A DNA stretch of 64,000 bases from Pseudochrobactrum saccharolyticum (GCF_008801715.1 NZ_VZPG01000005.1:62001-126000), one strand, 5' to 3'; positions 8,442 through 19,811 are shown, counted from the first letter of the stretch. Numbers and translations are program-made. Notes: generated by a model not told the origin, from the sequence alone.

Positions 8442-11400
8442 TCAGTTCTTGCCGTAGCCGCCACCGGTCGGGGTAATGATGGTGAAAGCCTCACCGGCTT
8501 TCAGAACTACCTGATCGCAGCCTTTCAGCACTTCGACAGCACCGTCCTGACGGCGGACTTCATTGCGTCCCAGCTGGCCGTCCTCACCGCCTTCAAGGCC
8601 AAACGGCCGTACACGACGATGGCCGGAGAGAATCGCAAATTCCAGCTCTTCCAGAGCACGGATGGTACGATGCGTACCATTACCCGCAGTCCATTTACCG
8701 CGGCCGCCGGAATTTTCACGGATATGGAAATCTTCCAGCATCACAGGGAAACGGGTTTCCAGAATTTCCGGATCGGTCAGGCGTGAATTGGTCATATGGG
8801 TATGAACCGCATCGGCACCATTGAAACCAGGGCCTGCCGGCGCACCGGAGCAGATGGTTTCATAATACTGATATTCATTATTACCGAAGGTCAGATTGTT
8901 CATCGTACCCTGTGCCGCAGCCATGGCCTTGGTTGCACCAAACAGGCAGTTGGTCACAGCCTGACTGACTTCCACATTGCCCGCCACAACAGCAGCCGGA
9001 TAATGCGGTGACAGCATCGAGCCTTCCGGCACGATGATTTTGATCGGGCGCAAACAACCGGCATTCATCGGAATATCGCCGTCCACCAGCACGCGGAAAA
9101 CATAAAGCACGGCGGCACGGGTAACCGGCTGCGGCGCATTGAAATTATCAGGACGCTGTTCAGACGTACCGGTGAAATCAACCGTTGCTTCACGCTTCAC
9201 ACGGTCAATCGTTACTTTGACTTCAATTTTGCTGCCCTGATCCAATTCATAGGTGAACTGACCATCCGGCAATTGATCCAGCACACGGCGCACGCTTTCG
9301 GCAGCATTATCCTGCACATGCCCCATATAGGCTTTCACCACGTCTTCACCAAAATGCACAATCATCTTGCGCAGTTCAGCCACGCCTTTTTCATTGGCAG
9401 CAATCTGGGCTTTCAGATCATTGACGTTCTGCGTGAGGTTACGCACCGGATATTTTGCGCCATTGAGCAAATCAGCCAGCGCTTCTTCGCGGAACTGCCC
9501 CTGATCGACCAGCTTGAAATTGTCGATATAGACGCCTTCCTGCTCAATATTCACCGCCAGAGGTGACATCGAACCCGGTGCAATACCGCCGATATCGGCA
9601 TGGTGACCACGGCTGGCAACCCAGAAACGGATTTCTGTCTGCGCATCATCAAAGACCGGCGTACACACGGTCAGATCCGGCAGATGCGTGCCGCCATTAT
9701 AAGGCGCGTTAATCAGGAACACGTCACCCGGTTTGATGACCGGATTTTCACGGATAGCTGTGGCAACAGAGGCATCCATCGAGCCGAGATGCACCGGCAT
9801 ATGCGGCGCATTGGCAACCAGATTGCCCGCAGCATCAAAGACCGCGCAGGAGAAGTCGAGGCGCTCTTTAATATTCACCGAATAGGCGGTATTCTGCAAA
9901 GTCACGCCCATCTGTTCCGCAATCGACATGAACAGATTGTTGAAAATCTCCAGCATGACCGGATCAGCTTCTGTACCGATTGCAACGCGTTTCGGCAGCG
10001 CTTTGATGCGGGTAAGCACCACATGATCATGCTCGGTCAGGCGTGCCTGCCAGCCATCTTCAATGATAATAGTCTGGTTTTTCTCAATAATGATTGCAGG
10101 ACCGGTAACAGTCTGGCCGCGCTGCATGGTTTCACGCACCACAACAGCTGCATCATGGAACGCACCTTGTGAATAGAAACGCGTCTGACGATCAGCCTGC
10201 GCTTCAGTTGCCTCACCAATATTGCCTGCTGCCTCGCCCTCACCGGCACCACCGCCGACAGTTTCGAGTTCAACAGCATCAATGACCAGCGCTTTATTTT
10301 CCGCAATGAAACCAAAACGACGCTTATGCGCAGCTTCAAATTCGGCACGCAGGCGCGAAGCCGCATCAACTGCCGGATAAGTTGCCTCAACGGAAAGCAC
10401 AGTATCGGTGCCCGCATAACGGATATGCGCGCGCAGATGTTTGGTGATAACTTTCTCATCCACGCCCTGCGCGGTGAGTTCCGCCACGCATTCTGCGGCC
10501 AGTTCTGCACCAAGACGCTGCAATTCTGCAGGCGCATCCGCATCAAGATCAACACCCAGCGCCTTCTGACGAGTGGCGCGAATATCTGCCAAGCCCATAC
10601 CATAGGCGGACAGCAGACCGGACATCGGATGCAACAGAATATTCTTCATGCCCAACGCATCAGCCACCAGACAGGCATGCTGACCACCGGCACCGCCAAA
10701 GCAGCTGAGTGCATAACGGGTCACATCATAACCGCGCTGTACGGAAATCTTCTTGATCGCTTCCACCATATTGGCAACAGCAATACGAATAAAACCGTCT
10801 GCCACGCTTTCCGGTGTGCGATCATCGCCGATCTCAACAGCCATCTGCGTGAACAATTCACGCACGCGCTCAACATCCAGTGGCTTGTCCTGATCGGGAC
10901 CAAAGATCGACGGGAAATAATCCGGAATCAATTTGCCGAGCATCACATTGGCATCGGTGACAGCCAAGGGACCACCATTGCGGTAACAGGCAGGCCCCGG
11001 ATTGGCACCGGCAGAATCAGGACCAACGCGGAAACGACCGGCATCAAAATGCAAAATAGAACCGCCGCCCGCTGCAACAGTGTGGATCAGCATCATCGGC
11101 GCGCGAACACGCACACCAGCCACTTCGGTCTCAAAAGCGCGTTCATATTCGCCGTCAAAATGCGCCACATCTGTTGATGTACCGCCCATATCAAAGCCGA
11201 TAACCTGCCCAAAACCGGCCGTTTCACCGGTACGGGCAAGTCCGACCACCCCGCCGGCAGGGCCGGAGAGAATAGCGTCTTTACCCTGAAACATATCCGC
11301 AGCCGTCAGACCACCGGAGGACATCATGAACATCACGCGCGCACCGGTACGCTCAACATCCAGCTCGCGGGAAACCTGCGCCACATAACGGCGCAAAACC

Positions 11401-12071
11401 GGCGACAGATAAGCATCAACAACGGTGGTATCGCCACGGCCGACCAGCTTAATCAATGGTGACACTTCATGGCTGACGGAAACCTGCTCAATGCCGATTT
11501 CACGGGCGATTTTGGCCACAGCAGCTTCATGGGCAGGAAATTTATAGGCATGCATGAAGACAATAGCGACAGCATTATAGCCTTCAGCTTTCAGGGCACG
11601 CAGCGCAGCTTCTGCCTGAGCCAGATCGAGCGGCAATTCAGTGTTGCCATCGGCCAGCACGCGCTCATCAATCTCGACAACGCGGTCGTAAAGCGCTTCC
11701 GGCTTGATGATTTCCGTTGCGAAAATATTCTTGCGTTCCTGATAGCCGATGCGCAGCGCATCACGGAAACCTTTGGTGGTCACCAGCGCCAGCTTTTCAC
11801 CTTTGCGCTCCAGCAGCGCATTGGTGGCAACGGTTGTACCCATACGCACTTCACCGATTGCACCGGTCGGTACCGGCTCACCGGTTTTCAGCCCCAGATG
11901 CAAGCGGATACCCTGAACAGCCGCATCCTTATAGGCAGAAGGATTCTCTGACAGCACTTTGCGGGCGTGGAGCACACCCTGCGGGTCACGACCGATAACA
12001 TCCGTAAATGTGCCGCCACGATCAATCCAGAAGTCCCAAGCCCCTGAAATCTCTTGTGTCGCTGCGCTCAT
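8442..12071 (-). CDS. Fused HyuA-HyuB 5-oxoprolinase / N-methylhydantoinase
   Basis: 1209 residues from the ATG at 12071, preceded by GAGGGAG six bases upstream; a GTG at 12086 would overlap that site. Residues ~10-690 are the HyuA part: the phosphate loop DRGGTFTDV near the N-terminus, then [15 protein letters not shown] and [16 protein letters not shown]. Residues ~700-1209 are HyuB, with [37 protein letters not shown] and a C-terminal TPTGGGYG. Fused enzymes of this length use ATP to open 5-oxoproline to glutamate, or related hydantoins. It is divergent from a MarR-like gene and a peptide importer, which favours 5-oxoproline from peptide N-termini; substrate is inferred. Confidence 0.9.
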   Translation of the reverse strand: MSAATQEISGAWDFWIDRGGTFTDVIGRDPQGVLHARKVLSENPSAYKDAAVQGIRLHLGLKTGEPVPTGAIGEVRMGTTVATNALLERKGEKLALVTTKGFRDALRIGYQERKNIFATEIIKPEALYDRVVEIDERVLADGNTELPLDLAQAEAALRALKAEGYNAVAIVFMHAYKFPAHEAAVAKIAREIGIEQVSVSHEVSPLIKLVGRGDTTVVDAYLSPVLRRYVAQVSRELDVERTGARVMFMMSSGGLTAADMFQGKDAILSGPAGGVVGLARTGETAGFGQVIGFDMGGTSTDVAHFDGEYERAFETEVAGVRVRAPMMLIHTVAAGGGSILHFDAGRFRVGPDSAGANPGPACYRNGGPLAVTDANVMLGKLIPDYFPSIFGPDQDKPLDVERVRELFTQMAVEIGDDRTPESVADGFIRIAVANMVEAIKKISVQRGYDVTRYALSCFGGAGGQHACLVADALGMKNILLHPMSGLLSAYGMGLADIRATRQKALGVDLDADAPAELQRLGAELAAECVAELTAQGVDEKVITKHLRAHIRYAGTDTVLSVEATYPAVDAASRLRAEFEAAHKRRFGFIAENKALVIDAVELETVGGGAGEGEAAGNIGEATEAQADRQTRFYSQGAFHDAAVVVRETMQRGQTVTGPAIIIEKNQTIIIEDGWQARLTEHDHVVLTRIKALPKRVAIGTEADPVMLEIFNNLFMSIAEQMGVTLQNTAYSVNIKERLDFSCAVFDAAGNLVANAPHMPVHLGSMDASVATAIRENPVIKPGDVFLINAPYNGGTHLPDLTVCTPVFDDAQTEIRFWVASRGHHADIGGIAPGSMSPLAVNIEQEGVYIDNFKLVDQGQFREEALADLLNGAKYPVRNLTQNVNDLKAQIAANEKGVAELRKMIVHFGEDVVKAYMGHVQDNAAESVRRVLDQLPDGQFTYELDQGSKIEVKVTIDRVKREATVDFTGTSEQRPDNFNAPQPVTRAAVLYVFRVLVDGDIPMNAGCLRPIKIIVPEGSMLSPHYPAAVVAGNVEVSQAVTNCLFGATKAMAAAQGTMNNLTFGNNEYQYYETICSGAPAGPGFNGADAVHTHMTNSRLTDPEILETRFPVMLEDFHIRENSGGRGKWTAGNGTHRTIRALEELEFAILSGHRRVRPFGLEGGEDGQLGRNEVRRQDGAVEVLKGCDQVVLKAGEAFTIITPTGGGYGKN

Positions 12072-12137
12072 TATCGGCTCCCTCACAAAATTATGCCGTT
12101 ACGCTGAATGTTTATTGGAAAACATAGTTTCATTTTA

Positions 12138-12166
12138 TTGACAAAATGTCGATAAGATGGTGACAT
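12138..12166. promoter_or_regulatory. Candidate operator between oxoprolinase and the MarR-like gene
   Basis: TTGACAAAATGTCGA contains the inverted repeat GACA-AAA-TGTC (12140-12150), followed by another GACAT at 12162-12166 that pairs in reverse with ATGTC at 12146-12150. The site lies in the 124-bp divergent space and overlaps a TTGACA that could serve as a -35 element for the plus-strand operon. It is a reasonable target for the MarR-like regulator beside it. Confidence 0.45.
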
Positions 12167-12195
12167 AAAATACACAGGATTGGGAGACTGGCAAT

Positions 12196-12792
12196 ATGAG
12201 CAGGAAAAAATCGCCGCCACCGGCAGATCATAATGACGAGTCATTTATGGCCGAGGTCAGCCTGCCCAAGCATTTGCGCCCTGTCCCTTCCATCGGCCCT
12301 ATTGTCTCTTCCGCCCATCTGGCAGAAGGCGGCTCCACCGCTTTATCTGAAGTTGAATATGGTTTGATTCTCGCGTCCCATGCATTCTCCCGCTGGATGG
12401 TACGCTGCATGGCCGCCGCAGGGCTGCCGGGTCTCTCCCCGATCGAAATTCTGATTCTGCACTCGATCCGTCATCGCGGACGTGAAAAGAAGCTTGCCGA
12501 TATCTGTCTGGTTCTGGATATTGAAGACACGCATATTGCGACTTATGCCCTGCGCAAGCTGGAAAATGCCGGCTTACTGACCACCGGCAAGGCCGCAAAA
12601 GAAAAGACCGTCCGTATTACCGATAAAGGTGCTGAAGCCTGCGCGCGTTATGCGCAAATCCGTGAGCGTCTGCTCGTGGATTCCACAGCCAATGCCCGCC
12701 CTTCGGAAGAAACCCTGTCGGAAGTGGCGGCTCTGCTGCGCTTTATGTCGGGTGCATTTAATCAGGCAGCCCGTTCTGCCATTACACTATAA
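12196..12792 (+). CDS. MarR-like winged-helix transcription regulator
   Basis: 198 residues. A ~45-residue polar N-terminal extension precedes a winged helix: helices around LSPIEILILHSIRHRG, then KKLADICLVLDIEDTHIATYALRKLENAGLL and a wing with KAAKEKTVRITDKG. The order and spacing match MarR-family regulators. The gene is divergent from the oxoprolinase and starts the plus-strand peptide importer operon; its stop lies 11 bases before the start of the next gene. It probably controls both units and itself. The effector is unknown. Confidence 0.8.
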   Translation: MSRKKSPPPADHNDESFMAEVSLPKHLRPVPSIGPIVSSAHLAEGGSTALSEVEYGLILASHAFSRWMVRCMAAAGLPGLSPIEILILHSIRHRGREKKLADICLVLDIEDTHIATYALRKLENAGLLTTGKAAKEKTVRITDKGAEACARYAQIRERLLVDSTANARPSEETLSEVAALLRFMSGAFNQAARSAITL

Positions 12793-12803
12793 GGATGACC
12801 GGA

Positions 12804-14654
12804 GTGAACGACGCACAGCTTCGCCAAACAGCTGAAACCCAGCCTCTGCTGGAAGTCAAAGATCTCTCGGTAGAGTTCGGCACCGCCCGCGTGGTGGACG
12901 GATTGAGCTTTTCCGTTCGTTCCGGCCGCACAACGGCGATTGTCGGCGAGTCCGGCTCCGGTAAATCCATTACCTCTTTGTCGGTGATGCGTCTGGCAGA
13001 TATGCTCGGTGCAAAATTCCCTGAGGGCAAAATCCTGTTTACCGGCGCGCAGGGACAGATGAACCTGCTCGAAGCCGAACAGAAGACGATGCGCGGCATT
13101 CGCGGCAAAGAAATTGCCATGATTTTTCAGGAGCCGATGACCTCGCTCAATCCGGTTTTCACCATTGGTGACCAGATTGCCGAAGTGCTGATGCTTCATG
13201 AAAAAATGAGCAAAAAAGCAGCGCTGAAAGAAGGCCAACGCCTGCTGGAAATGGTACGTCTGCCGGATGCACAGGGCATGCTCAGCCGCTTCCCGCACCA
13301 GCTTTCCGGTGGCATGCGCCAGCGCGTGATGATTGCAATGGCGCTTGCCTGCCGTCCGAAACTGCTGATTGCAGATGAGCCTACCACAGCCCTCGATGTA
13401 ACCATTCAGGCGCAGATTCTGCATATTATCCGCGATCTCCAGAAAGAACTGGAAATGGCCGTGATCTTCATCACCCATGATATGGGTGTTGTTGCAGAAA
13501 TGGCCGATGATGTTGTGGTGATGTGGAAGGGTAAAAAGGTTGAGGAAGGCGCGGTCAGCGATATTTTCGCCAATCCGCAGCATCCTTATACCAAAGTGCT
13601 GCTGTCAGCCGTGCCGAAACTCGGCAGCATGGCCGGTGAAGATTTCCCGAAACGTATGCCGGTGACAATTCTGGAAGATAATAAGCCGGTTCTGGTCGGT
13701 GAAACCCGCATTCAGGACACAGCCCGTCTCGATGAAGCGCCGCTCTTGTCGGTGCGTGATCTGTCCGTGCGCTTTAATATCAAGAAGAACCTGTTCGGCC
13801 GCACAACCCATGTGTGCAATGCAGTATCGCAGGTCAGTTTTGATATTCATCCGGGCGAAACACTGGCTCTGGTTGGTGAATCCGGTTCCGGCAAGTCCAC
13901 CATCGGCCGCACAATCCAGCAATTGCAGAACCCGCTTTCCGGCGATATGCGTTTTAACGGCAAAGCCTTCTCAGAAATGAGTTCGGCAGAGCGCTTCCGC
14001 ATGCGTCAGGAAGTGCAGTATATTTTTCAGGATCCGTTTGCCTCGCTCGATCCGCGCAAAACTATCCGCTTCTCGATTGCCGAGCCGATCCGCACACACG
14101 GTCTCATTCTTGATGAAGCCGCGATCACCAAGCGTGTTGACGAATTGCTGGAACGGGTAGGCCTGAGTTCAGCCGTTGCCGGACGTTATCCGCACGAATT
14201 TTCCGGTGGTCAGCGCCAGCGTGTTTGTATCGCCCGCGCGCTTGCTTCCAATCCGAAGCTGATTATCGCCGATGAAGCCCTGTCCGCGCTCGACGTTTCT
14301 ATTCAGGCGCAGATCATCAATCTGTTTATGGATCTGCAGAAAGAACATGGTCTCGCTTATCTCTTCATCAGCCATGACATGGCTGTGGTTGAGAAAATGA
14401 GCCACCGTGTGGCCGTGCTTTATCTCGGTCAGATCATGGAATTAGGCTCACGCCGTCAGGTGTTTGAAACACCGTCCCATGATTATACGCGCCGCCTGCT
14501 CTCTGCCGTTCCTGTCGCCGACCCGCTGGCGCGTACCAACCGCGCAATGCTGGAAGGCGAAATTCCGAGCACAACACGCCGGATCGAGGACAAACCGCAG
14601 ATCTGGCAGCATGAGGAAATCGCTAAAGGGCATTTCATTGCCCGCAGTGCATAA
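12804..14654 (+). CDS. Peptide ABC importer, fused double ATP-binding protein (DppD-DppF type)
   Basis: 616 residues from the GTG at 12804, which has AAGGA eight bases upstream; an in-frame ATG at 12795 overlaps that site but cannot be excluded. Two complete ABC domains lie in tandem. Each has a GESGSGKS Walker [10 protein letters not shown] (first) or FSGGQRQRV (second) signature, and IADEP(T/A) Walker B. The first half ends with the oligopeptide-transporter C-terminal region ([16 protein letters not shown]), as does the second ([14 protein letters not shown]). A single chain thus replaces the usual DppD/DppF pair and should drive the two permeases downstream. Confidence 0.93.
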   Translation: MNDAQLRQTAETQPLLEVKDLSVEFGTARVVDGLSFSVRSGRTTAIVGESGSGKSITSLSVMRLADMLGAKFPEGKILFTGAQGQMNLLEAEQKTMRGIRGKEIAMIFQEPMTSLNPVFTIGDQIAEVLMLHEKMSKKAALKEGQRLLEMVRLPDAQGMLSRFPHQLSGGMRQRVMIAMALACRPKLLIADEPTTALDVTIQAQILHIIRDLQKELEMAVIFITHDMGVVAEMADDVVVMWKGKKVEEGAVSDIFANPQHPYTKVLLSAVPKLGSMAGEDFPKRMPVTILEDNKPVLVGETRIQDTARLDEAPLLSVRDLSVRFNIKKNLFGRTTHVCNAVSQVSFDIHPGETLALVGESGSGKSTIGRTIQQLQNPLSGDMRFNGKAFSEMSSAERFRMRQEVQYIFQDPFASLDPRKTIRFSIAEPIRTHGLILDEAAITKRVDELLERVGLSSAVAGRYPHEFSGGQRQRVCIARALASNPKLIIADEALSALDVSIQAQIINLFMDLQKEHGLAYLFISHDMAVVEKMSHRVAVLYLGQIMELGSRRQVFETPSHDYTRRLLSAVPVADPLARTNRAMLEGEIPSTTRRIEDKPQIWQHEEIAKGHFIARSA

Positions 14655-14681
14655 GTTTAATTTCAAAGGGGAGTCGAGACT

Positions 14682-16214
14682 ATGAAGCTTAAAGCATTAC
14701 TCACAGCGCTGACTGTCGGCACAGCATTGTCCGCTGTTGCTCTGTCATCCGCACCGGCATTCGCTGCCGGTAAAATGACCGTATCCTCGCCGCAGGATCC
14801 GGGCAGCTGGGATCCGATTGACACATTTCTGGTCAACTGGGCATCTGTTGCCACCAATATTTATGACGGTCTGGTCTATCGCGGCCCTGATCTGAAAATC
14901 GTACCGGCGCTCGCAACCTCATGGGAAGAGCTGGACGAAGGCAAGCGTATCCGCTTCAACCTGCGTGAGAATGTAAAATTCCACAATGGCGAGCCTTTCA
15001 ATGCGGAAGCTGTCAAATTCACCTTTGAGCGTCTGCTCGGTGATGAAGGTGCCAAAGGCCCGCAGCGCTCCAACTATGTTGCAATTGAAAAAATCGAAGT
15101 TATCGACGACAAGACTGTCGATTTTCACCTGAAAGCGACCGATCCGGTTCTGATGACCAAGCTCGCCGGTTACGGCGCGATGATCGTGCCGCCAAAATAT
15201 ATTCAGGAAAAAGGCGATGATTTCTTCAACGCCAATCCTGTAGGCACCGGCCCGTTCAAAGTCACCAGCTACAAGCCAAAAGTCGGCATTCAGATGGAAG
15301 CTTTTGCTGACCATTGGGGCGGCGCACCAAAGCTGTCTGAACTTGAATACCGCTTCATCACCGAACCATCAACAGCCGTTGCCGAATTGCAGGCAGGCCG
15401 CGTTGATCTGGTAATCCCGCCAACAATTCCGATCGGCATGATCCCGACTATTGAAGCTGATCCTAATCTGGCGATTGTCACCACTGCCGGTCCAACCGTT
15501 TATTCGCTTCGTTATAATACCCGCGACGGTATTACCGCTGATGAACGTGTGCGTAAGGCGCTGATCCTCGGTGTTGATCGCGACACCATCATCAAATCCA
15601 TTCTCGGTGGTCAGGCTGAGCCGATTGCCAGCCTTCAGGGGGCGCTTTCCTTCGGTTATGATGCCGAAATGAAGCCGCTGCCATATGATCCGGAAGGCGC
15701 GAAGAAGCTTCTGGCAGAGGCCGGTGTTAAGCCGGGTGCAGCCGTGCAGATCGACATTCGCGGTAATGATGCGACATTCAACGAAGTTGTGCAGGCTGTT
15801 TCCAGCTATCTACAGATCATCGGCATCAATGCGACCATCAAGCCATATGAAACCAACGTATTGCTGAATGACATCATCCCGCAGGGTAAAACCGGCGCGA
15901 TGTTCCAGCAGTCATGGGGCGGCTGGACATTCGATTACGATAACACCGCTTATTCCATGTATCACGCCGGTGAAAAGTGGAACCCGTATGACAATGATGC
16001 GAAAATGAATGAGCTGCTGGAATCCCAGCGCGCCATCACAGATCGTGCCAAGCGTGAAGAAATCCTCAAGGAAATCGCGAAATACGCCGCCGACCGCGCA
16101 TTGGAAATGCCGCTTTACAATCTCAAAGCGATTTACGGCATCAACAAGCGCGTGAAAGATTTCGTACCGGCACCGGACAGCCGTCTGCGCCTCACCGAAG
16201 TCAGCGTTGACTAA
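14682..16214 (+). CDS. Peptide ABC importer, periplasmic substrate-binding protein (SBP family 5)
   Basis: 510 residues preceded by AAAGGGGAG. A Sec signal ends near AFAAGK (about residue 29). The mature protein follows the family 5 (DppA/OppA) plan: LATSWEELDEGKRIRFNLRE, KFHNGEPFNAEAVKFTFERL, and PVGTGPFKVTSYKP around residues 185-200. It should deliver peptides or peptide-like compounds to the two permeases encoded next. The cluster also holds a zinc carboxypeptidase, so short peptides are the likely ligand, but the ligand is not readable from sequence. Confidence 0.93.
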   Translation: MKLKALLTALTVGTALSAVALSSAPAFAAGKMTVSSPQDPGSWDPIDTFLVNWASVATNIYDGLVYRGPDLKIVPALATSWEELDEGKRIRFNLRENVKFHNGEPFNAEAVKFTFERLLGDEGAKGPQRSNYVAIEKIEVIDDKTVDFHLKATDPVLMTKLAGYGAMIVPPKYIQEKGDDFFNANPVGTGPFKVTSYKPKVGIQMEAFADHWGGAPKLSELEYRFITEPSTAVAELQAGRVDLVIPPTIPIGMIPTIEADPNLAIVTTAGPTVYSLRYNTRDGITADERVRKALILGVDRDTIIKSILGGQAEPIASLQGALSFGYDAEMKPLPYDPEGAKKLLAEAGVKPGAAVQIDIRGNDATFNEVVQAVSSYLQIIGINATIKPYETNVLLNDIIPQGKTGAMFQQSWGGWTFDYDNTAYSMYHAGEKWNPYDNDAKMNELLESQRAITDRAKREEILKEIAKYAADRALEMPLYNLKAIYGINKRVKDFVPAPDSRLRLTEVSVD

Positions 16215-16282
16215 TACAGCATCAACCGCGCCGTTTTTTTTGCCGGCGCGGTATTTCCTTGATCTTATAAAGGATAAGAATT

Positions 16283-17206
16283 TTGGCCGGGTTTCTGATC
16301 AAACGAATTTTACAGGCGATCTTTGTCGTCATTGTCGTGACTTTGACCGTCGCTTTCGCAATCCGTATGACCGGTGATCCGGCGCTGATGCTCACCCAAG
16401 GTGCGGGCAGCGTAACCGAGGCCGATCTGGAACGCATCCGTGAAGGTCTGGGTCTGAACCAGCCTTTCATCGTGCAATATATGAATTTCATCAAAGGCCT
16501 GTTCACGCTGGATTTCGGGCGCAGCTTTCTTGGCGGCACTCCGGTTTCCCTGCTGATTAAAGATGCCCTGCCTGCCACTTTGCTGCTGGCTTTTGCATCC
16601 ATGGCCGTTTCGATCATTATTTCGATCCCGCTCGGTATTAAAGCTGCGGTATCACGCGGCAAATGGGCAGATCAGCTGATCCGCATCCTGTCGCTTGTCG
16701 GCCTGTCCTTCCCGAACTTCTGGCTCGCAACCATGCTGGTATTGCTGTTTGCCGTTGGCCTGCAATGGCTGCCGCCAAGCGGTATGGATGGTTTTGCCAG
16801 CTTCATCATGCCTGCGGTGACAATGGGGATTATCCTCACTGCTACCAATGTGCGTCTGGTGCGCACCTCCATGTTAGAGACCCTGCAGTCACAGTATATT
16901 ATGGTGGCACGCGCCAAGGGCCTGAGCGAAAACAAGGTGCTGTACAAACATGCACTGCGCAATTGCGCCATTCCGCTGATCACCTATTTCGGCCTGCAAT
17001 TCGGCGGGTTGCTCGGCGGTATTGTGGTGGTTGAGCGCGTGTTCAACTGGCCCGGCATGGGCACTCTGGCTTTCGATGCGGTTTCCGGTCGTGACTATCC
17101 GGTTCTGCAGGCAAGTATCACCGTACTGTCGCTCATGATTATCGGTGTCAATCTTCTGGTCGATATTGCCTATGGTCTTGTCGATCCGCGTATCCGGACG
17201 GAGTAG
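16283..17206 (+). CDS. Peptide ABC importer permease (DppB type)
   Basis: 307 residues from a TTG start with AAAGGATAAG eight bases upstream. The N-terminus MAGFLIKRILQAIFVVIVVT and the periplasmic stretch ERIREGLGLNQPFIVQYMNF are typical of DppB/OppB. Six membrane segments follow, with the EAA cytoplasmic loop at MVARAKGLSENKVLYKHALRN, which docks onto the ATPase. The gene is 68 bp after the binding protein and 3 bp before the second permease. Confidence 0.93.
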   Translation: MAGFLIKRILQAIFVVIVVTLTVAFAIRMTGDPALMLTQGAGSVTEADLERIREGLGLNQPFIVQYMNFIKGLFTLDFGRSFLGGTPVSLLIKDALPATLLLAFASMAVSIIISIPLGIKAAVSRGKWADQLIRILSLVGLSFPNFWLATMLVLLFAVGLQWLPPSGMDGFASFIMPAVTMGIILTATNVRLVRTSMLETLQSQYIMVARAKGLSENKVLYKHALRNCAIPLITYFGLQFGGLLGGIVVVERVFNWPGMGTLAFDAVSGRDYPVLQASITVLSLMIIGVNLLVDIAYGLVDPRIRTE

Positions 17207-17209
17207 AAA

Positions 17210-18067
17210 ATGGCCGCGAAAACTTCCTCTTCCCTGTTGTTCTCCCGCCTGTTCAGCCTCGAATTCATTCTCGGTGTCGGCCTCACAGCCATTATCTGTC
17301 TTGCCGTGCTGTTTTCCGGCCTGCTGTTTCCGGGTGGTGCGGACAAGATCGACCTGATGGCGCGTCTTACGCCGCCATTCACCAATATGTCCCATATTTT
17401 CGGCACCGATCCGCTCGGCCGCGATGTGCTGGCACGCGTAGTCACCGGCGGTAAAATCTCGCTACTGGTCGGCTTTGTCTCAGTTGCCGGTGCCGTGGTT
17501 GTCGGCGTTATCATGGGTCTGATTGCCGGTTACTATCGCGGTTTCTGGGATATGGTGGTGATGCGCTTTGCCGATGTGCAGCTCGCATTGCCATTCATCC
17601 TGCTGGCCATTACCTTTATCGCCATTGTCGGTGGCGGCCTGATGAACACCATCATCCTGCTGATCGTTTCCCAATGGGTACAATATGCCCGTCTGGTGCG
17701 CGGTTCGGTACTGGCGCTGCGTGAGCGTGAATTCATCCTCTCCGCCCGTGCAATCGGTGTCAAAGACTGGCGCATTATTTTCCAGCACCTGCTGCCGAAC
17801 CTGCTTGGTCCGGTGATCGTGCTGATGACACTGAATGTCGCCAATAATATCCTGCTGGAATCCAGCCTGACGTTCTTGGGGCTTGGCGTTGATCCGACGA
17901 TTCCGAGCTGGGGTGGTATGCTGGCCGATGGCCGTACTTACTTGCAAACCGCATGGTGGGTCAGTGTTTTCCCAGGTTTGGCAATTTTGCTGACAGTGCT
18001 TGGTCTTAATCTTCTGGGCGACTGGCTGCGTGACAGCCTTGATCCGACAGGGAGAACATCACGATGA
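17210..18067 (+). CDS. Peptide ABC importer permease (DppC type)
   Basis: 285 residues. It has the DppC/OppC landmarks: the periplasmic HIFGTDPLGRDVLARVVTGG after the first membrane helix, the EAA loop with LSARAIGVKDWRIIFQHLLPN, and the late FLGLGVDPTIPSWGGMLADG. It forms the heterodimeric channel with the preceding permease. Its stop overlaps the start of the peptidase gene (ATGA at 18064-18067), so import and peptide cleavage are co-translated. Confidence 0.93.
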   Translation: MAAKTSSSLLFSRLFSLEFILGVGLTAIICLAVLFSGLLFPGGADKIDLMARLTPPFTNMSHIFGTDPLGRDVLARVVTGGKISLLVGFVSVAGAVVVGVIMGLIAGYYRGFWDMVVMRFADVQLALPFILLAITFIAIVGGGLMNTIILLIVSQWVQYARLVRGSVLALREREFILSARAIGVKDWRIIFQHLLPNLLGPVIVLMTLNVANNILLESSLTFLGLGVDPTIPSWGGMLADGRTYLQTAWWVSVFPGLAILLTVLGLNLLGDWLRDSLDPTGRTSR

Positions 18068-19809
18068 GCACGATCTTTGAAAAAAGCTTTGAGCGCAGCC
18101 TCGACAAGCTGGTTTCCCGCTTTTCCGATGCGTCGATGAAAGGCGCAACGGTTGAGGCATGGCTGTTCGATGATCTGCAAAGCCGCAAAGCTGCGGAAGC
18201 AAAATTGCAGGCACTTGGCGTTAGCGCCAAACTGCATAGTGCCTATAAGCCGCTGGTGCATTTCTTTCTTGAAGATGTGGATTGCGGCAACCTCAAGCAG
18301 ATCAGCATCGCCTATCCTGCCCATGAAGCTTGCACACCAAACCGTTTTCTGCTGGAAACCTATCCGCTGAGCAAACTGACCGGCGATGCGGAAGTCGGGT
18401 TCAAGCCATCCGGCAAACAGGATTTCACCTATCAGGTGACCCTGAAAGACAAAAACGGCACCGCCACGCAACACGAGGTTTTCGCACCAAACCGCACCCA
18501 TCAGGATGCGGTTGGCGAAACCTTATTGTCGCCGACCGGCTGGTTGAAAGTCACCCATCAAGGCACGACCAAATCCGAGCGATTTGAGACAGATTTTGAA
18601 CAGCTGTTCCATGCCGGTATTGCCGCTGTTGCCGATCATGCATGGGGCGATACAGAGCCTTATTTTGAAGAGCTGAATATTGCCGTCTCGCTACCAGTCA
18701 AAGATCAGAAGCTGGCCTATGCGGAAGAAGCAATCAGCCTGACTGAAGCGCTGCACGAAGATTTCTATTTCTCACTGCTGGAAGTGTTTCAGAAGAAATC
18801 CGGTCGCCCGCTCGGTGACCGTGGCTTGCAACCGGGGCAGATCGTACCGGAAATTACTTATGCCGATGCGGCACCTTCAATCCGCATCAGTAACCGCGCT
18901 TTGTCCACACAAGACAGCACCGGCGAGAACCAGCCGCTTGCCACAGCACAAGCACCGCTTTTTGCAGCACAAATTGCACAGGAGCTGGAGCTTATTGGTG
19001 GTGAGGCTTTTGAGGCCAAATCCCGTTCCGGCCGCAGCGTTCTTGGCCGCTATATCAAAGGCACTGATGAGCCGATGATTATCAGCGGCGGTCAGCATGC
19101 CAATGAAACCACCGGTGTGGTCGGTGCATTGCGTGCAGCTCATGAGCTGAAATCCCGTAAAGGCGCGCATTTCACCATCTCCCCGCAGGAAAATCCTGAC
19201 GGCTATGAGCTGCACCGCCGTCTCTGCGCTGATAATCCGAAACATATGCACCATGCGGCGCGTTACACCGCTATGGGCGATGATCTGGAATATCGGAGCG
19301 GCGAGAAGCTCTGGGAAAAAGCCATCCGCACACAGGCTGAAGCGCTGACCGGTGCCAAGCTTCACGTGAATCTGCACGGCTATCCGTCTCATGAATGGAC
19401 ACGCCCGCTCTCCGGCTATATTCCGCGCGGTTTTGGCATGTGGACATTGCCGAAAGGCTTTTTCCTCATCGTCCGCCATCACTCCGACTGGACACAGCAG
19501 TCCGAAGAACTGGTTGATCATGTCACCCGTCATCTCTCGGCCATTGACGGTCTGGTGGAATACAATAATGCGCAGATCGTCTTGTTTGAAAAACATGCAG
19601 GCGAAACCGGCTTCCGCATCATCAACGGCTTCCCTTGCCTGATCGGTGTTGATGACCGTCATACGGTACCGCTGACGCTGATCACCGAATATCCGGACGA
19701 AACCATTTACGGCGAAGATTTCATTCGCGGCCATACGGCGCAAATGGAAACAGTGCTCTCAGCCTATGAGGCACTGCAAAAATTATCCGCCAAATGGTAC
19801 ATTGCTTGA
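18064..19809 (+). CDS. M14-family zinc carboxypeptidase
   Basis: 581 residues, no signal peptide, so cytoplasmic. The C-terminal part (about 320-560) is an M14 domain: zinc ligands His345 and Glu348 in GGQHANETTG, His438 in NLHGYPSHEW as third ligand, and Glu542 in ITEYPDET as the catalytic base. A ~300-residue N-terminal region has no domain I recognise and is longer than in ordinary carboxypeptidases. The ATGA overlap with the permease gene indicates that it processes what the importer brings in. A strong terminator follows. Confidence 0.88.
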   Translation: MSTIFEKSFERSLDKLVSRFSDASMKGATVEAWLFDDLQSRKAAEAKLQALGVSAKLHSAYKPLVHFFLEDVDCGNLKQISIAYPAHEACTPNRFLLETYPLSKLTGDAEVGFKPSGKQDFTYQVTLKDKNGTATQHEVFAPNRTHQDAVGETLLSPTGWLKVTHQGTTKSERFETDFEQLFHAGIAAVADHAWGDTEPYFEELNIAVSLPVKDQKLAYAEEAISLTEALHEDFYFSLLEVFQKKSGRPLGDRGLQPGQIVPEITYADAAPSIRISNRALSTQDSTGENQPLATAQAPLFAAQIAQELELIGGEAFEAKSRSGRSVLGRYIKGTDEPMIISGGQHANETTGVVGALRAAHELKSRKGAHFTISPQENPDGYELHRRLCADNPKHMHHAARYTAMGDDLEYRSGEKLWEKAIRTQAEALTGAKLHVNLHGYPSHEWTRPLSGYIPRGFGMWTLPKGFFLIVRHHSDWTQQSEELVDHVTRHLSAIDGLVEYNNAQIVLFEKHAGETGFRIINGFPCLIGVDDRHTVPLTLITEYPDETIYGEDFIRGHTAQMETVLSAYEALQKLSAKWYIA

Positions 19810-19811
19810 AT

